Source: Flagellimonas pelagia (GTDB lineage Bacteria; Bacteroidota; Bacteroidia; Flavobacteriales; Flavobacteriaceae). Taken from it: 64,000 bases of DNA. Made by a program: the position numbers and the translations under genes. The notes below the pieces were generated by a model. The model was not told the DNA's origin and searched no databases. It saw only the letters and a program-made list of their open reading frames with translations. The DNA is taken from NCBI RefSeq assembly GCF_003584135.1, contig NZ_QXFI01000025.1, forward strand, positions 62,001 through 126,000, written 5' to 3'. Shown one piece after another: positions 35,425-44,119 of the stretch; position 1 is the first letter of the stretch; each line of letters opens with the position of its first letter.

Positions 35425-36363
35425 AGCATCTCCCTGATTGACCACCGCTTGATGGTTGACACACAGAACATGTCCTTCAAAAGCCGCTTTTACCTTTTTG
35501 TTCTTCTTTGCATAGGTGTCCGCCACCAATCCTAAAATTTGGCCTTTTTCCACTTTTTGCCCATTGTTCACCTGGGGGATGAACATGCCTGCCCTTGGCG
35601 CCCTTACCCATCTCGTTTGATCCAAATGGATTGATGGTGTGGATGTTGTGCCCGTTCCTTTAGGCAACATGCCCAAATGGGTCAGAACATTTTGAATTCC
35701 TTTGACACCGGTAGCTATGGCATTTTCATCGAACCGCATGCTTTCACCGGCCTCGTAGACCATGGTTGGAACCCCCATTTTGAACATTGCTTTCCTGAAC
35801 GACCCGGTAATCAATCTGGAAGCAAAATAGAAGGGTGCCCCAAAAACTTCAGCGAGTTCTTTGCTCTTTAAATCGTCCGTAGTATATCTGACCTGTGGGT
35901 GGTTGTGCCTTTGGCTACCACCTGTGTGCAAATCGATTCCATAATCTACCTGCGGCAATATCTGTTCCGTATAGGTATGGGCGATCCTACTTGCCAGAGA
36001 TCCATTTCTTGAACCTGGAAAACTTCGGTTTACATCCTTGCCATCGGGCACATCCCGTGAAAAATGGATGAACCCAAAAATGTTCAGTATCGGTACTACG
36101 ACCACGGCACCTTTTTTTACAGTAAAGAAATCGTCCTGCAACAACCTTCGCAAGGTTTCTACACCATTGATCTCATCTCCATGCAAGCCAGCTTGGACCA
36201 GCACGGTAGGTCCGGGTTTTTTTCCGTTGAACACATGCACAGGAATATCGATCAGGGTTCCAGTGGGCAGGCGCGCGATGTTCAACTGCACCAATTTCCG
36301 TTCTCCCGGGACAATGGTTTCGCCACTTATGGTGATGGTCTTATTTTCGATTTCTCCTTCCAT
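35404..36363 (-). CDS. Succinylglutamate desuccinylase/aspartoacylase family protein
   Basis: M14-fold zinc hydrolase of 319 residues. Metal site: HGDE (AGLHGDEINGVETL) and the later His in DLHTGG. The C-terminal beta-domain (about 235-319) resembles a biotinyl/lipoyl-like barrel seen in this family. The start codon ATG 36363 lies inside the 3' end of rimK (23-bp overlap), indicating translational coupling. Coupling with an ATP-grasp ligase suggests the two act on the same amide-linked amino acid product, one making and one breaking it. Confidence 0.9.
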   Translation of the reverse strand: MEGEIENKTITISGETIVPGERKLVQLNIARLPTGTLIDIPVHVFNGKKPGPTVLVQAGLHGDEINGVETLRRLLQDDFFTVKKGAVVVVPILNIFGFIHFSRDVPDGKDVNRSFPGSRNGSLASRIAHTYTEQILPQVDYGIDLHTGGSQRHNHPQVRYTTDDLKSKELAEVFGAPFYFASRLITGSFRKAMFKMGVPTMVYEAGESMRFDENAIATGVKGIQNVLTHLGMLPKGTGTTSTPSIHLDQTRWVRAPRAGMFIPQVNNGQKVEKGQILGLVADTYAKKNKKVKAAFEGHVLCVNHQAVVNQGDALFHLGR

Positions 36364-37231
36364 GCTTTTCCACAAATTGAATGATGTGCCGTGCCACGTT
36401 CACCTTGGTGATGGCCTCGATGCCCTTCAGCCCTGGGGATGCATTCACCTCTATCAACAAAGGACCATTATTGGACCGGATCAAATCCACGCCGGCCACC
36501 CCCAGACCCAAATGTTTGGTGGCGTGTATGGCAATATACTTTTCCCTTGGGGTCAATTGCACCATATGGGTTTCGGCCCCGCGGTGCACATTAGATCTAA
36601 AATCGTCCAGACCGCTGGTGCGCTTCATACTGGCCACTATTTTGTTCCCCACAACAATGACCCGAAGATCCTGCCCTTTGGCCTCTTCAATATATTGTTG
36701 CAGCAGGATGCTGGTGTTCATATTGTATAGGGTATCGATAATGGACTTGGCCGATTTTTTGCTCTCTGCCAACATCACTCCTTTCCCTTGGGTACCTTCC
36801 TGTAGTTTAATGATGACCGGAGGGCCTCCCAAAAGTTCTATTTGGTGCTCCACATTGTCCGGATTGATGGAGAATACGGTTTCAGGAATTGGAATCCCTT
36901 TTTTGGACAAGAGCTGCAGCGTGGTTACCTTGTTCCTTGCCTTCAGGATTCCCAAGGATTTGGCGCTGGTGAAAACATCGTTGATCTCGAATTGTTTCAC
37001 GATGGCCGCTCCATGCCTAGTAACCGTGGTGCCTATCCTGGGTATGATGGCGTCGAATTCTTCCGTGATATTTTCGGATCCAAAAAAAATCTGCGGTTTG
37101 TCAGCTCCCAACTTTACGGAACATTTGGTGTGGTCGATGGACTCTACATAATGGCCTGCCTTGTCGGCTTCCTCCATAATTCGTTTGGTGGAATATACGT
37201 GAGGGCTCACAGAAAGAATTGCAATGTCCAT
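36341..37231 (-). CDS. rimK: RimK-type ATP-grasp alpha-L-glutamate ligase
   Basis: ATP-grasp ligase of 296 residues. ATP-grasp features: PPVIIKLQEGTQGKGVMLA (phosphate-binding loop) and the Mg-binding LIEVNASPGLKG near the C-terminus. E. coli RimK adds glutamates to ribosomal protein S6; relatives build other glutamyl conjugates. Followed with overlap by an aspartoacylase-like gene. In many marine bacteria an ATP-dependent zinc-protease gene accompanies this pair; none is seen here. Confidence 0.92.
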   Translation of the reverse strand: MDIAILSVSPHVYSTKRIMEEADKAGHYVESIDHTKCSVKLGADKPQIFFGSENITEEFDAIIPRIGTTVTRHGAAIVKQFEINDVFTSAKSLGILKARNKVTTLQLLSKKGIPIPETVFSINPDNVEHQIELLGGPPVIIKLQEGTQGKGVMLAESKKSAKSIIDTLYNMNTSILLQQYIEEAKGQDLRVIVVGNKIVASMKRTSGLDDFRSNVHRGAETHMVQLTPREKYIAIHATKHLGLGVAGVDLIRSNNGPLLIEVNASPGLKGIEAITKVNVARHIIQFVEKHGRRNRK

Positions 37232-37310
37232 TTTGGTTCATCAAGATTTTGCCTGTTCAAATTCGGATAAATCTTTGGAATATTGTCAAGTTTTCAAAAT
37301 TTCTTTTAAA

Positions 37311-38852
37311 TCAGTTAGGCTCCGGCATAAGTTTGGGCATTAGGATCACCACTTCTGTGCCCAAAGGTTTTCCGGTTTTTTTGTCCACAAGATCGTGGAT
37401 GGCAAAATTAAAATCCCCTTGATATTTTTTGGAAAAGAAATCCAATCGGTCCTTGATGATGGAGAGCCCCAACGATTGGCCCTTCAGTGGGTTTTGATTG
37501 TTCTTGGCCCGAGAAGCCTGTCTGCCAATACCATTGTCCGCTATGGTGATCGTAAGGTTTTCCGATGGTTCCTTTCCTTCTACTTTTATGGAAAGCTTCT
37601 TTTTGCCATTGCGGGTGGAAAGTCCATGCCAAATGGAATTTTCAACGAACGGTTGCAACAAAAGGGAAGGCACCAAGATAATATGGGCGGGGATGTCCTT
37701 ATCCATCTCCAGGATATACTCCATTCCGTTTTTAAAGCGATCACTCTCGATTTCCACGTACATTTTGATGATGTTGAGTTCTTCTTCCAACGTGATGAGG
37801 TCCTTTCGGGAACTTTCCAAAATTCCGCGGATCAATTTAGAAAACCTGCCTAGGTAGTAGATTGCTTTTTCTTGGTTGTTCTCAATAAAATAAGACTTGA
37901 TGGAGTTAAGTGCATTAAAAATAAAGTGGGGGTTCATTTGGCTGCGAAGCGCATCCAACCGGAGCTGGGCAAATTTGTTTTCCATTTTCATGGTCAATTT
38001 TTCGGTCCGCTCCTTTTGGGCCTCGGAACTTAGTCCTTCTATCTCGGCCTTGGTCTGTAAAAGTTCATCCGATAAAGTCCTTACGATGCTCTCCTTGATC
38101 ACCTGGTTTTCCTCCAATTGATCGATATACTTTTTTTGAACATACGCCTTTTCCCTGTAGACCATTTTTTGTTCCAACCCTATGGCAAGGGCAAACAACA
38201 GACTCTCGATCAAAACCCCCAAATAGAAAATGTAGAGTGTCTCTGAATTGGCCCTTGTCTTTTCAAAGGAAAACAATGTGATAATGAGGTATGAGACAAA
38301 AAGCGCCGACATACCGGACAAAATATACCATTTGATCATGCGGTTCTGTCTTGACACCCAATAGAACCCCAAAACAAATACGATCAGGCTCATGGGCAAA
38401 AAGAAAAACCCATGAAAATAATCGATCAAATACGACCTTGGATTATTCAATTGAACAGCCCATAAAAACAAATATATGGGGGTGATTCCCAAATAGGACC
38501 GATATGTCCATTTCACAAACTTGGGATGCGCCTTTTTGAGCTGCATGATATCCAAAATGAAAAAACTGAACAGCATGGAGGCGAACAGTTGGGTGGGATA
38601 ATGAACCCATCCCACAAAAATTCTGCCTGCATGGGTATGGAAAAAATCAGAAAAAAAGACCCCGTCAATATACTTGAGCAGGGTAATCCCGTTCATAAGT
38701 GCGTAGAGGCTGTAAAAGAGATAAAACCGTTTTTTATGTTGAAAGAACTGTATCAGGAAAAAAACAAAAAGATAAAACAGGACAGAGACCACAAAAAAGC
38801 CAAACCCGTTTTGATTGCTTTCTTTAAGGAAATCTGTTATACCTTTCAACAT
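37311..38852 (-). CDS. LytS-type sensor histidine kinase with seven-helix membrane domain
   Basis: Sensor kinase of 513 residues. Seven hydrophobic helices (about 17-225) form a 7TMR-DISM-like sensor, followed by a coiled coil (about 235-295) and a His_kinase domain: phospho-acceptor His309 in SQMNPHFIFNALNS, N box LLQPFVENSIWHGL and G box ITIADNGIG. The signal is unknown. It begins 5 bp after the LytTR regulator gene and must be its partner. Confidence 0.95.
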   Translation of the reverse strand: MLKGITDFLKESNQNGFGFFVVSVLFYLFVFFLIQFFQHKKRFYLFYSLYALMNGITLLKYIDGVFFSDFFHTHAGRIFVGWVHYPTQLFASMLFSFFILDIMQLKKAHPKFVKWTYRSYLGITPIYLFLWAVQLNNPRSYLIDYFHGFFFLPMSLIVFVLGFYWVSRQNRMIKWYILSGMSALFVSYLIITLFSFEKTRANSETLYIFYLGVLIESLLFALAIGLEQKMVYREKAYVQKKYIDQLEENQVIKESIVRTLSDELLQTKAEIEGLSSEAQKERTEKLTMKMENKFAQLRLDALRSQMNPHFIFNALNSIKSYFIENNQEKAIYYLGRFSKLIRGILESSRKDLITLEEELNIIKMYVEIESDRFKNGMEYILEMDKDIPAHIILVPSLLLQPFVENSIWHGLSTRNGKKKLSIKVEGKEPSENLTITIADNGIGRQASRAKNNQNPLKGQSLGLSIIKDRLDFFSKKYQGDFNFAIHDLVDKKTGKPLGTEVVILMPKLMPEPN

Positions 38853-38857
38853 AGTGG

Positions 38858-39595
38858 TTATTGGCTCATTCGATTTAAAAAGGCATCCTTTTTGGTTCTG
38901 GAAACCGGTATTTTTCTTTGATTGGACAGTACAAGGTAGCCTTCGGTACGCAAATATTCGTTCACCTTTCGCAAATGAACAATATAAGAGTTATGGATCC
39001 TAAAAAAAATTCGCCCAGGTAATAGGTCCTCCAGTTCCTTTAATTTTTTGGACACCAACAACTGTTCCCCCGATTCCAGAAAAACCTTGGAATAATTGCC
39101 ATCAGATTCGCAGTACACGATTTCCTCCACTCTCAAAAACAAAATCTTACCGCTTACGGGAATCTGGACCACTTGGGGAGAACTTGCCTTGGAAAGGGCT
39201 TCAAACGTCTGTTCAAATTGAAGTTGGAAATTCTGCGATCCATTCAACTTTTTCAGCTTTTCGATCACGCCGGCTATGTCGTCTTGATCCACCGGTTTCA
39301 ACAAATAATCCACGGCACTTTCCTTAATGGCCTGAATGGCGTATTGATTGTATGCTGTGGTGATGACAATGGCAAAATTGCGGTACTCCAACTTGTCCAA
39401 AAGTGAAAAGCCGCTCATTTCCGGCATTTCAATGTCCAAGAAAACACAATCCGGTTTGAGGTAATTGATTCCGGAAATGGCCTCTTTGGGAGAAGTGAAC
39501 GTTTCTATGACAGAGATAAAGTCCGGGTATTTACGCAATTCCCATGACAAACTGTTTATGGCCGCCAACTCGTCATCTACAATGATTGCCCTCAT
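38858..39595 (-). CDS. LytTR family response regulator
   Basis: Response regulator of 245 residues. The receiver domain holds the acidic pair (DDE, residues 7-9) and phospho-acceptor Asp54 in VFLDIEMPEMSG; the C-terminal LytTR DNA-binding domain (about 140-245) contains FLRVEEIVYCESDGNYSKVF. ATG at 39595 gives a standard receiver N-terminus; the longer frame starts with GTG. It may control the secreted-protein genes divergently encoded from 39854 onward, which is inference from position. Confidence 0.95.
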   Translation of the reverse strand: MRAIIVDDELAAINSLSWELRKYPDFISVIETFTSPKEAISGINYLKPDCVFLDIEMPEMSGFSLLDKLEYRNFAIVITTAYNQYAIQAIKESAVDYLLKPVDQDDIAGVIEKLKKLNGSQNFQLQFEQTFEALSKASSPQVVQIPVSGKILFLRVEEIVYCESDGNYSKVFLESGEQLLVSKKLKELEDLLPGRIFFRIHNSYIVHLRKVNEYLRTEGYLVLSNQRKIPVSRTKKDAFLNRMSQ

Positions 39596-39853
39596 AATGC
39601 TATGCTTATTTACCACAAATTAAAAATTGAACCCTGATCGCTTTCCTTCATCATGATGCTTAGTATAAAATGGTGTGTGTATCGCAACTATTCCGTATGA
39701 ATGGTAAATCAGGCATTGAATTTATCCGTTCATCGATCCGCACATTAAAATTGGTTTCTGACGAAACTGATTCTACTACAAATCACAATTGCAAATCAGC
39801 ACAGTATCCATACTCCTAATTTGGCCTCTTGAAACCCAAAAAAAAACAAAAAC

Positions 39854-40462
39854 ATGAAAACAAGTGTATTGTCATTTAAAATGTTATTTCCAATGGCCCT
39901 GTCCTTAATACTGATCACATCATGCTCTCCGGACGATGGGGAAGATGGTGCCACAGGACCACAAGGGGAACAAGGAATCCAGGGAATTCAAGGGGAACAA
40001 GGAGAGCAAGGGCCACAGGGCGAACAAGGAGAGCCTGGAACTGCCAACGTAATGTACTCGGACTGGGTAAACACCGAGCTGGGAAACAGCATTGCCGCCA
40101 GTTCTGCATCCTTTGATATTGATGCCCCAGAAATTGACGCCGATATGTTGAACTTCGGGACTATTTTGGTTTATGCAAGAAGGGTTGACCTTGTGGATGG
40201 CAACATTGTATACCAGCTTCCCATTGTGTTTGGGGCAGCGAGACAGCAATCCTATTACTTTGTAGCAACGGCCGGGAACATTGAAATTAATGTCCATGCC
40301 AATGAACAGGGAGAAGATGTAGGGGACGGCTCCTTTTTGGCACAATACCGATATGTGCTTATTCCCGGCGGAGTTTCCACTTCTGGAAAATCAGGTTCCA
40401 ACATGGACTTTACCAAGATGACTTACGAAGAGGTTGTGGAGTATTTCAACATTCCCGAATAG
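39854..40462 (+). CDS. Collagen-like lipoprotein
   Basis: Lipoprotein of 202 residues, lipobox ILITSC (Cys24) followed by SPDDGEDG. About ten G-X-Y triplets (residues 32-62, rich in GEQ and GPQ) form a short collagen-like segment that could make a trimeric stalk. The C-terminal 140 residues are beta-rich and end in a conserved tail (M-D-F/Y..MTYEEVV..F.IPE) shared with the next gene. Probably surface-exposed. No T9SS domain. Confidence 0.88.
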   Translation: MKTSVLSFKMLFPMALSLILITSCSPDDGEDGATGPQGEQGIQGIQGEQGEQGPQGEQGEPGTANVMYSDWVNTELGNSIAASSASFDIDAPEIDADMLNFGTILVYARRVDLVDGNIVYQLPIVFGAARQQSYYFVATAGNIEINVHANEQGEDVGDGSFLAQYRYVLIPGGVSTSGKSGSNMDFTKMTYEEVVEYFNIPE

Positions 40463-40511
40463 ACCCTTTTTCAGAAAGCTCAAGTTCCCCCAATTATCAA
40501 CTTCTAAAAAA

Positions 40512-41096
40512 ATGAAACATATGAAAAAGCTGTTTTTTATATGGACCTTAGTGGGAATCATGTTCCTGGCCTGCTCACCGGATGATGGAGAAGATGGGGC
40601 AATTGGCCCACAGGGCGTTCAAGGGGAACAGGGGCAAACAGGTCCTCAGGGAGAACAAGGGGAAACAGGAGAAACCGGCACCGCCAACGTCATTTATTCC
40701 GATTGGATCCCTTCCGGTTTTGAATCTCCCATTGCAGACACCCATGCCTCTTTTCCAATTCAAAATGTAGAGGAATTGACGGATGAGATCAAGGCAAACG
40801 GATACATCTCAGTATATGGCAGGTATACCACCGCATATACCATTATTGAGCCCTTGCCCAAATCCATTTTCGGCCTACGGATGCAACATTATGATTTCCA
40901 GATTAACGATCTTAACCAAAACATCAATATATGGATCACTTCCATTGATGGATCTGACATAGAGATTCCCATTTATGACGATTACCGGTATATCATCATC
41001 CCGGGTGGCACCCCATCTACAAGTGGTAAATCTGCAATGGATTATTCCAAAATGAGTTACGAAGAACTGGTATCTCTTTTCCATATTCCAGAGTAA
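40512..41096 (+). CDS. Collagen-like lipoprotein, paralogue
   Basis: Lipoprotein of 194 residues from ATG 40512 (a second ATG three codons on is also possible). Lipobox FLAC followed by SPDDGEDG, then nine G-X-Y triplets. It shares the linker TANV.YSDW after the triplets and the C-terminal tail with the preceding gene, so it arose by tandem duplication. The globular parts have diverged strongly. A perfect terminator follows the stop codon. Confidence 0.88.
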   Translation: MKHMKKLFFIWTLVGIMFLACSPDDGEDGAIGPQGVQGEQGQTGPQGEQGETGETGTANVIYSDWIPSGFESPIADTHASFPIQNVEELTDEIKANGYISVYGRYTTAYTIIEPLPKSIFGLRMQHYDFQINDLNQNINIWITSIDGSDIEIPIYDDYRYIIIPGGTPSTSGKSAMDYSKMSYEELVSLFHIPE

Positions 41097-41102
41097 AACC
41101 AT

Positions 41103-41130
41103 AATCCCAACTTCTTGTTGGGATTTTATT
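41103..41130 (+). terminator. Rho-independent terminator after collagen-like genes
   Basis: AATCCCAAC-TTCTT-GTTGGGATT, a perfect 9-bp stem, then TTATT. Confidence 0.85.
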
Positions 41131-41139
41131 CTTATCATT

Positions 41140-41757
41140 ATGAAACATCTATTATACTTCATATTGGCTTTGCTGCCATTTCTTGGAATATCCCAGGAGA
41201 AAGCCACTACCATTAAAGTAAGCGCTAGGGCCATCCATATAGATTCCTCTCCTTCCTACAAGGCCATTGTATCATTGAGCACTGCTTTTTCCAGCTATGC
41301 TGCCGACGGAATGGGTCTTGAAGAATTGCAATCCCACTATAAAAAAGCCCTGGAATCCAGTGGAATATCGTGGAGCGAACTCAAGGAAACCCCATACGAA
41401 TTTGGTTTTGAGACCATGGGGTACGATAAGGAAGGTGCTGTATATGAGTATACCACCACTTCCACTGAAAAAATGCGTGCCTTTCTGGGAATCAAATCCC
41501 TCGGCCTTCAACGGTTGAATGCCATTGCCATTCTGGAAATCGATTCCAAAGAATCAAAAAAACTATACGACGATGCACTGAACGATGCCCGAACAAAGGC
41601 TGCTGCTATCGCCCAAACCTTAGGCAGGGAACTGGGTGAGGTAATGGTTGTGGAGGACAACCAATATGTGGGCAAACAGGTGGAGACATCCATTTTCTAT
41701 GACCGCCCAGTTGGGGAGTACATTTACTCCCTGCTTGTGACCTTTTCAACCCAATAA
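41140..41757 (+). CDS. SIMPL/DUF541-like secreted protein
   Basis: Protein of 205 residues with a signal peptide (about 1-18, LPFLGISQ). The rest resembles the SIMPL (DUF541) family: an N-terminal strand VSARA, long helices, then DARTKAAAIAQTLGRELGEVMVVED, which is the family's most conserved block. Periplasmic or outer-membrane associated; function not established. Confidence 0.8.
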   Translation: MKHLLYFILALLPFLGISQEKATTIKVSARAIHIDSSPSYKAIVSLSTAFSSYAADGMGLEELQSHYKKALESSGISWSELKETPYEFGFETMGYDKEGAVYEYTTTSTEKMRAFLGIKSLGLQRLNAIAILEIDSKESKKLYDDALNDARTKAAAIAQTLGRELGEVMVVEDNQYVGKQVETSIFYDRPVGEYIYSLLVTFSTQ

Positions 41758-41791
41758 CACCTGTATGCTGCTCTGTTCAAATTCAATTTCC

Positions 41792-42586
41792 ATGAAATCT
41801 ATCATGTCTGGCCTTTTTATGGGCACTGCACTGGTATTGCTGCTTTCGTGTTCCAAAGATTCTGGGGACGAACCAACAAAAAAGGCATATTTCCCCAAAA
41901 CTATTTCCTTGGCCTACGGTTCTGGTGAAACAGTTCTATACCAGTTGTCATACAATTCAAAAAATCAACTGGTCCAGATGAATATAGAGAGAAACTCTTT
42001 GGATGAAACCACCCAACTTATTTCCTATTTCAACTATACTGAAACCGGGTTGTTGACAAGTGTAATGTCTGAAAATGGTCAGGGTAGCTCGCAATACAAC
42101 TTTACCTTTGGATATGATTCCGAAGGTACCATTACCGATATTGGTTTGAGCGCCGATAATTCGGATTACAATTTATCTGCCACCTATTCAGGACCTGAGG
42201 ACAACCGTTACCTTGTTGAGGGCGATTTGGCAAACCTACCAACCGAATGGAGTTTCGACCCCGATGGGCAACTCATAAAAATTGCCATTGCAGAAAATAA
42301 CTATACCCTTCAGTTTTCTGAGGGCGACGAAGGTGTTTTCCACTATCTGAAACCACAGAATGCCCTAGTGATTTGGCATGGACTCATGTTTTATCTGTCC
42401 CCTTTTGAACTGTTCTTTTTTAGTCAGCACGACATCGCTCTGATACAGACGGAAGATGCTAGCTATCTCTTCCAAAACAAAATTTGGGATGGCAATGGAA
42501 ATCTGGTCTCGTTCCAAGTAAAGCCCAATGTTCCCTTCGGGCCGACCATCAACTATGTTGTGGCGTATGAAACCAAGAACCTATAA
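41792..42586 (+). CDS. Lipoprotein, RHS/YD-like beta-strand protein
   Basis: Lipoprotein of 264 residues from the ATG at 41792 (lipobox LLLSC). The body contains short repeated strands of the type LSYNSKNQLVQMN and FGYDSEGTITDI, reminiscent of YD/RHS-like beta-hairpin repeats used by many Bacteroidota lipoproteins. Function unknown. Its 3' end lies 7 bp from the next gene's start, so the two form an operon. Confidence 0.78.
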   Translation: MKSIMSGLFMGTALVLLLSCSKDSGDEPTKKAYFPKTISLAYGSGETVLYQLSYNSKNQLVQMNIERNSLDETTQLISYFNYTETGLLTSVMSENGQGSSQYNFTFGYDSEGTITDIGLSADNSDYNLSATYSGPEDNRYLVEGDLANLPTEWSFDPDGQLIKIAIAENNYTLQFSEGDEGVFHYLKPQNALVIWHGLMFYLSPFELFFFSQHDIALIQTEDASYLFQNKIWDGNGNLVSFQVKPNVPFGPTINYVVAYETKNL

Positions 42587-42593
42587 AAACACC

Positions 42594-43283
42594 ATGAAAA
42601 AATATTCGATTTTAGGCATTTGTATGTTTATCATACTGGCTTGCAGTAATGACGATGATACAAAACCCGTTGATTTCCATTATGCATCAGAAAATTTTGA
42701 GGCAGCTTTTCGTTCACAGGGAACCATTCCTCAACCGTCAATCCAATGGCCAAAAGAAGAGGGAACTTTTTCATTAAAAGAGCCTATAGAGGGATTGACC
42801 ATTGACGAAAACACTGGCACCATATCCATAGAAAGAAGCTTACAAGTGGGCGAGCATGAGGTTACGGTCATTGCCCAAAGCGGTTCCCAAAGCTGGGAAA
42901 CCAGTTTTTTGTTGACCAGCGTGTTGAAATACACTTTCTGGGTCGGTGGAAGAAACAACAATCCCGATTCAGAAGAAGTGGAATATAATTCCATACTCCA
43001 ACTTTATGAGGATGGAACCTTGGACATTGAACTAATAGACGAAGTGGGGTCGGAAGGTGTAGGGGTATGGTCCATCGATGGTAATGTCATTCAAATGTGG
43101 TTGTGTACCTATTGCAGTGACATGGATCCCCAAGATATTCCCCAAACCGATGAACATTCCTATTTTGAAGGTACTTTGGACAACGATATGCTCACTGCAA
43201 AAATAAGTGGCAAATGGTTTGTGGTCCGTTTTGATCCCGATTCCACGACCCTACGTGGCAATTTTGTCTTCGAATGGGATTAA
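42594..43283 (+). CDS. Lipoprotein of unknown function
   Basis: Lipoprotein of 229 residues (lipobox IILAC, then SNDDDTKP). An Ig- or cadherin-like segment (about 30-105, with LTIDENTGTISIERSL) precedes a lipocalin-like beta-rich domain (about 110-229). The ATG at 42594 gives the SPII signal; a longer frame overlapping the previous gene does not. Likely periplasmic or surface; no known role. Confidence 0.78.
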   Translation: MKKYSILGICMFIILACSNDDDTKPVDFHYASENFEAAFRSQGTIPQPSIQWPKEEGTFSLKEPIEGLTIDENTGTISIERSLQVGEHEVTVIAQSGSQSWETSFLLTSVLKYTFWVGGRNNNPDSEEVEYNSILQLYEDGTLDIELIDEVGSEGVGVWSIDGNVIQMWLCTYCSDMDPQDIPQTDEHSYFEGTLDNDMLTAKISGKWFVVRFDPDSTTLRGNFVFEWD

Positions 43284-43301
43284 TCCAATCTTATCTCCCC
43301 T

Positions 43302-43327
43302 AAAAAACTCCATAAGGAGCTTTTTTT
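43302..43327 (+). terminator. Terminator before the sdh operon
   Basis: AAAAAACTCC-ATAA-GGAGCTTTTTTT, a short stem with A and T tracts, just after the lipoprotein gene. Confidence 0.7.
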
Positions 43328-43402
43328 GTTTTAAGAAGTATATCAAATACTCAGCTTTTTCTTATAACGTTTCTAAATAAGAGGTTTCAAACGTTTTATT
43401 AC

Positions 43403-43433
43403 TTGTTAAAAACTCGATCGTACCGTAAATTTG
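43403..43433 (+). promoter_or_regulatory. sdhCAB promoter
   Basis: TTG (43403-43405), 20 nt, TAAATTTG (43426-43433). Both match the Bacteroidota consensus, 18 nt before the sdhC ATG. Confidence 0.75.
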
Positions 43434-43451
43434 TTGAAAAACTAACTTCTA

Positions 43452-44117
43452 ATGAGTTTGATAAAATCTTCGTTGGCCCGAAAATATGTAATGGCACTTT
43501 CGGGTCTTTTTTTGGTCATCTTTTTGCTGTTGCATGTGACCATCAATTTAGCTTCGGTGCTCTCCCCCGATTTTTTTAACGAAGCCTCCCATTTTATGGG
43601 CTACAACCCGTTGATCCAGTTTCTGATGCAACCCATTTTGATCATTGGGGTGATCGTGCATTTTGTGATGGGCTTCGTTCTCGAAATCCAGAACAAAAAA
43701 GCGAGGGGTATCGGTTACGTAAAATACAATGGAAGCGCCAATGCCCCATGGGTATCCCGAAACATGATCTATTCCGGATTGGTGGTACTTGCTTTCTTGG
43801 CCTTGCACTTCTATGATTTTTGGGTACATGAAATGGCCTACAAATACGTGGAAGCAAATCCAGAGGATCCAACCCGTTACTACCATGAGACCGTGGAGAA
43901 ATTCGCCCCTATCTGGAGAACGGTACTGTACGTGATTGCCTTCGTACTATTGGGTCTTCACCTATGGCACGGATTTGCGTCTTCGTTCCAATCCATGGGG
44001 GTCAACAACAAATACACTCCCAACATTAAAAGATGCGCCAAAACTTTTGCGGTGGTGGTTCCCCTATTGTTTGCCTTTATCGCGATATATCATCACCTTA
44101 ACCCAATAACACATTAA
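43452..44117 (+). CDS. sdhC: Succinate dehydrogenase cytochrome b subunit
   Basis: Membrane anchor of 221 residues with five hydrophobic helices, as in type B succinate dehydrogenase/fumarate reductase (one fused anchor, two haems, no SdhD). His residues in helices ([36 protein letters not shown]) are candidate haem ligands. It passes electrons from SdhB to menaquinone. sdhA starts 2 bp after its stop. Confidence 0.95.
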   Translation: MSLIKSSLARKYVMALSGLFLVIFLLLHVTINLASVLSPDFFNEASHFMGYNPLIQFLMQPILIIGVIVHFVMGFVLEIQNKKARGIGYVKYNGSANAPWVSRNMIYSGLVVLAFLALHFYDFWVHEMAYKYVEANPEDPTRYYHETVEKFAPIWRTVLYVIAFVLLGLHLWHGFASSFQSMGVNNKYTPNIKRCAKTFAVVVPLLFAFIAIYHHLNPITH

Positions 44118-44119
44118 TT

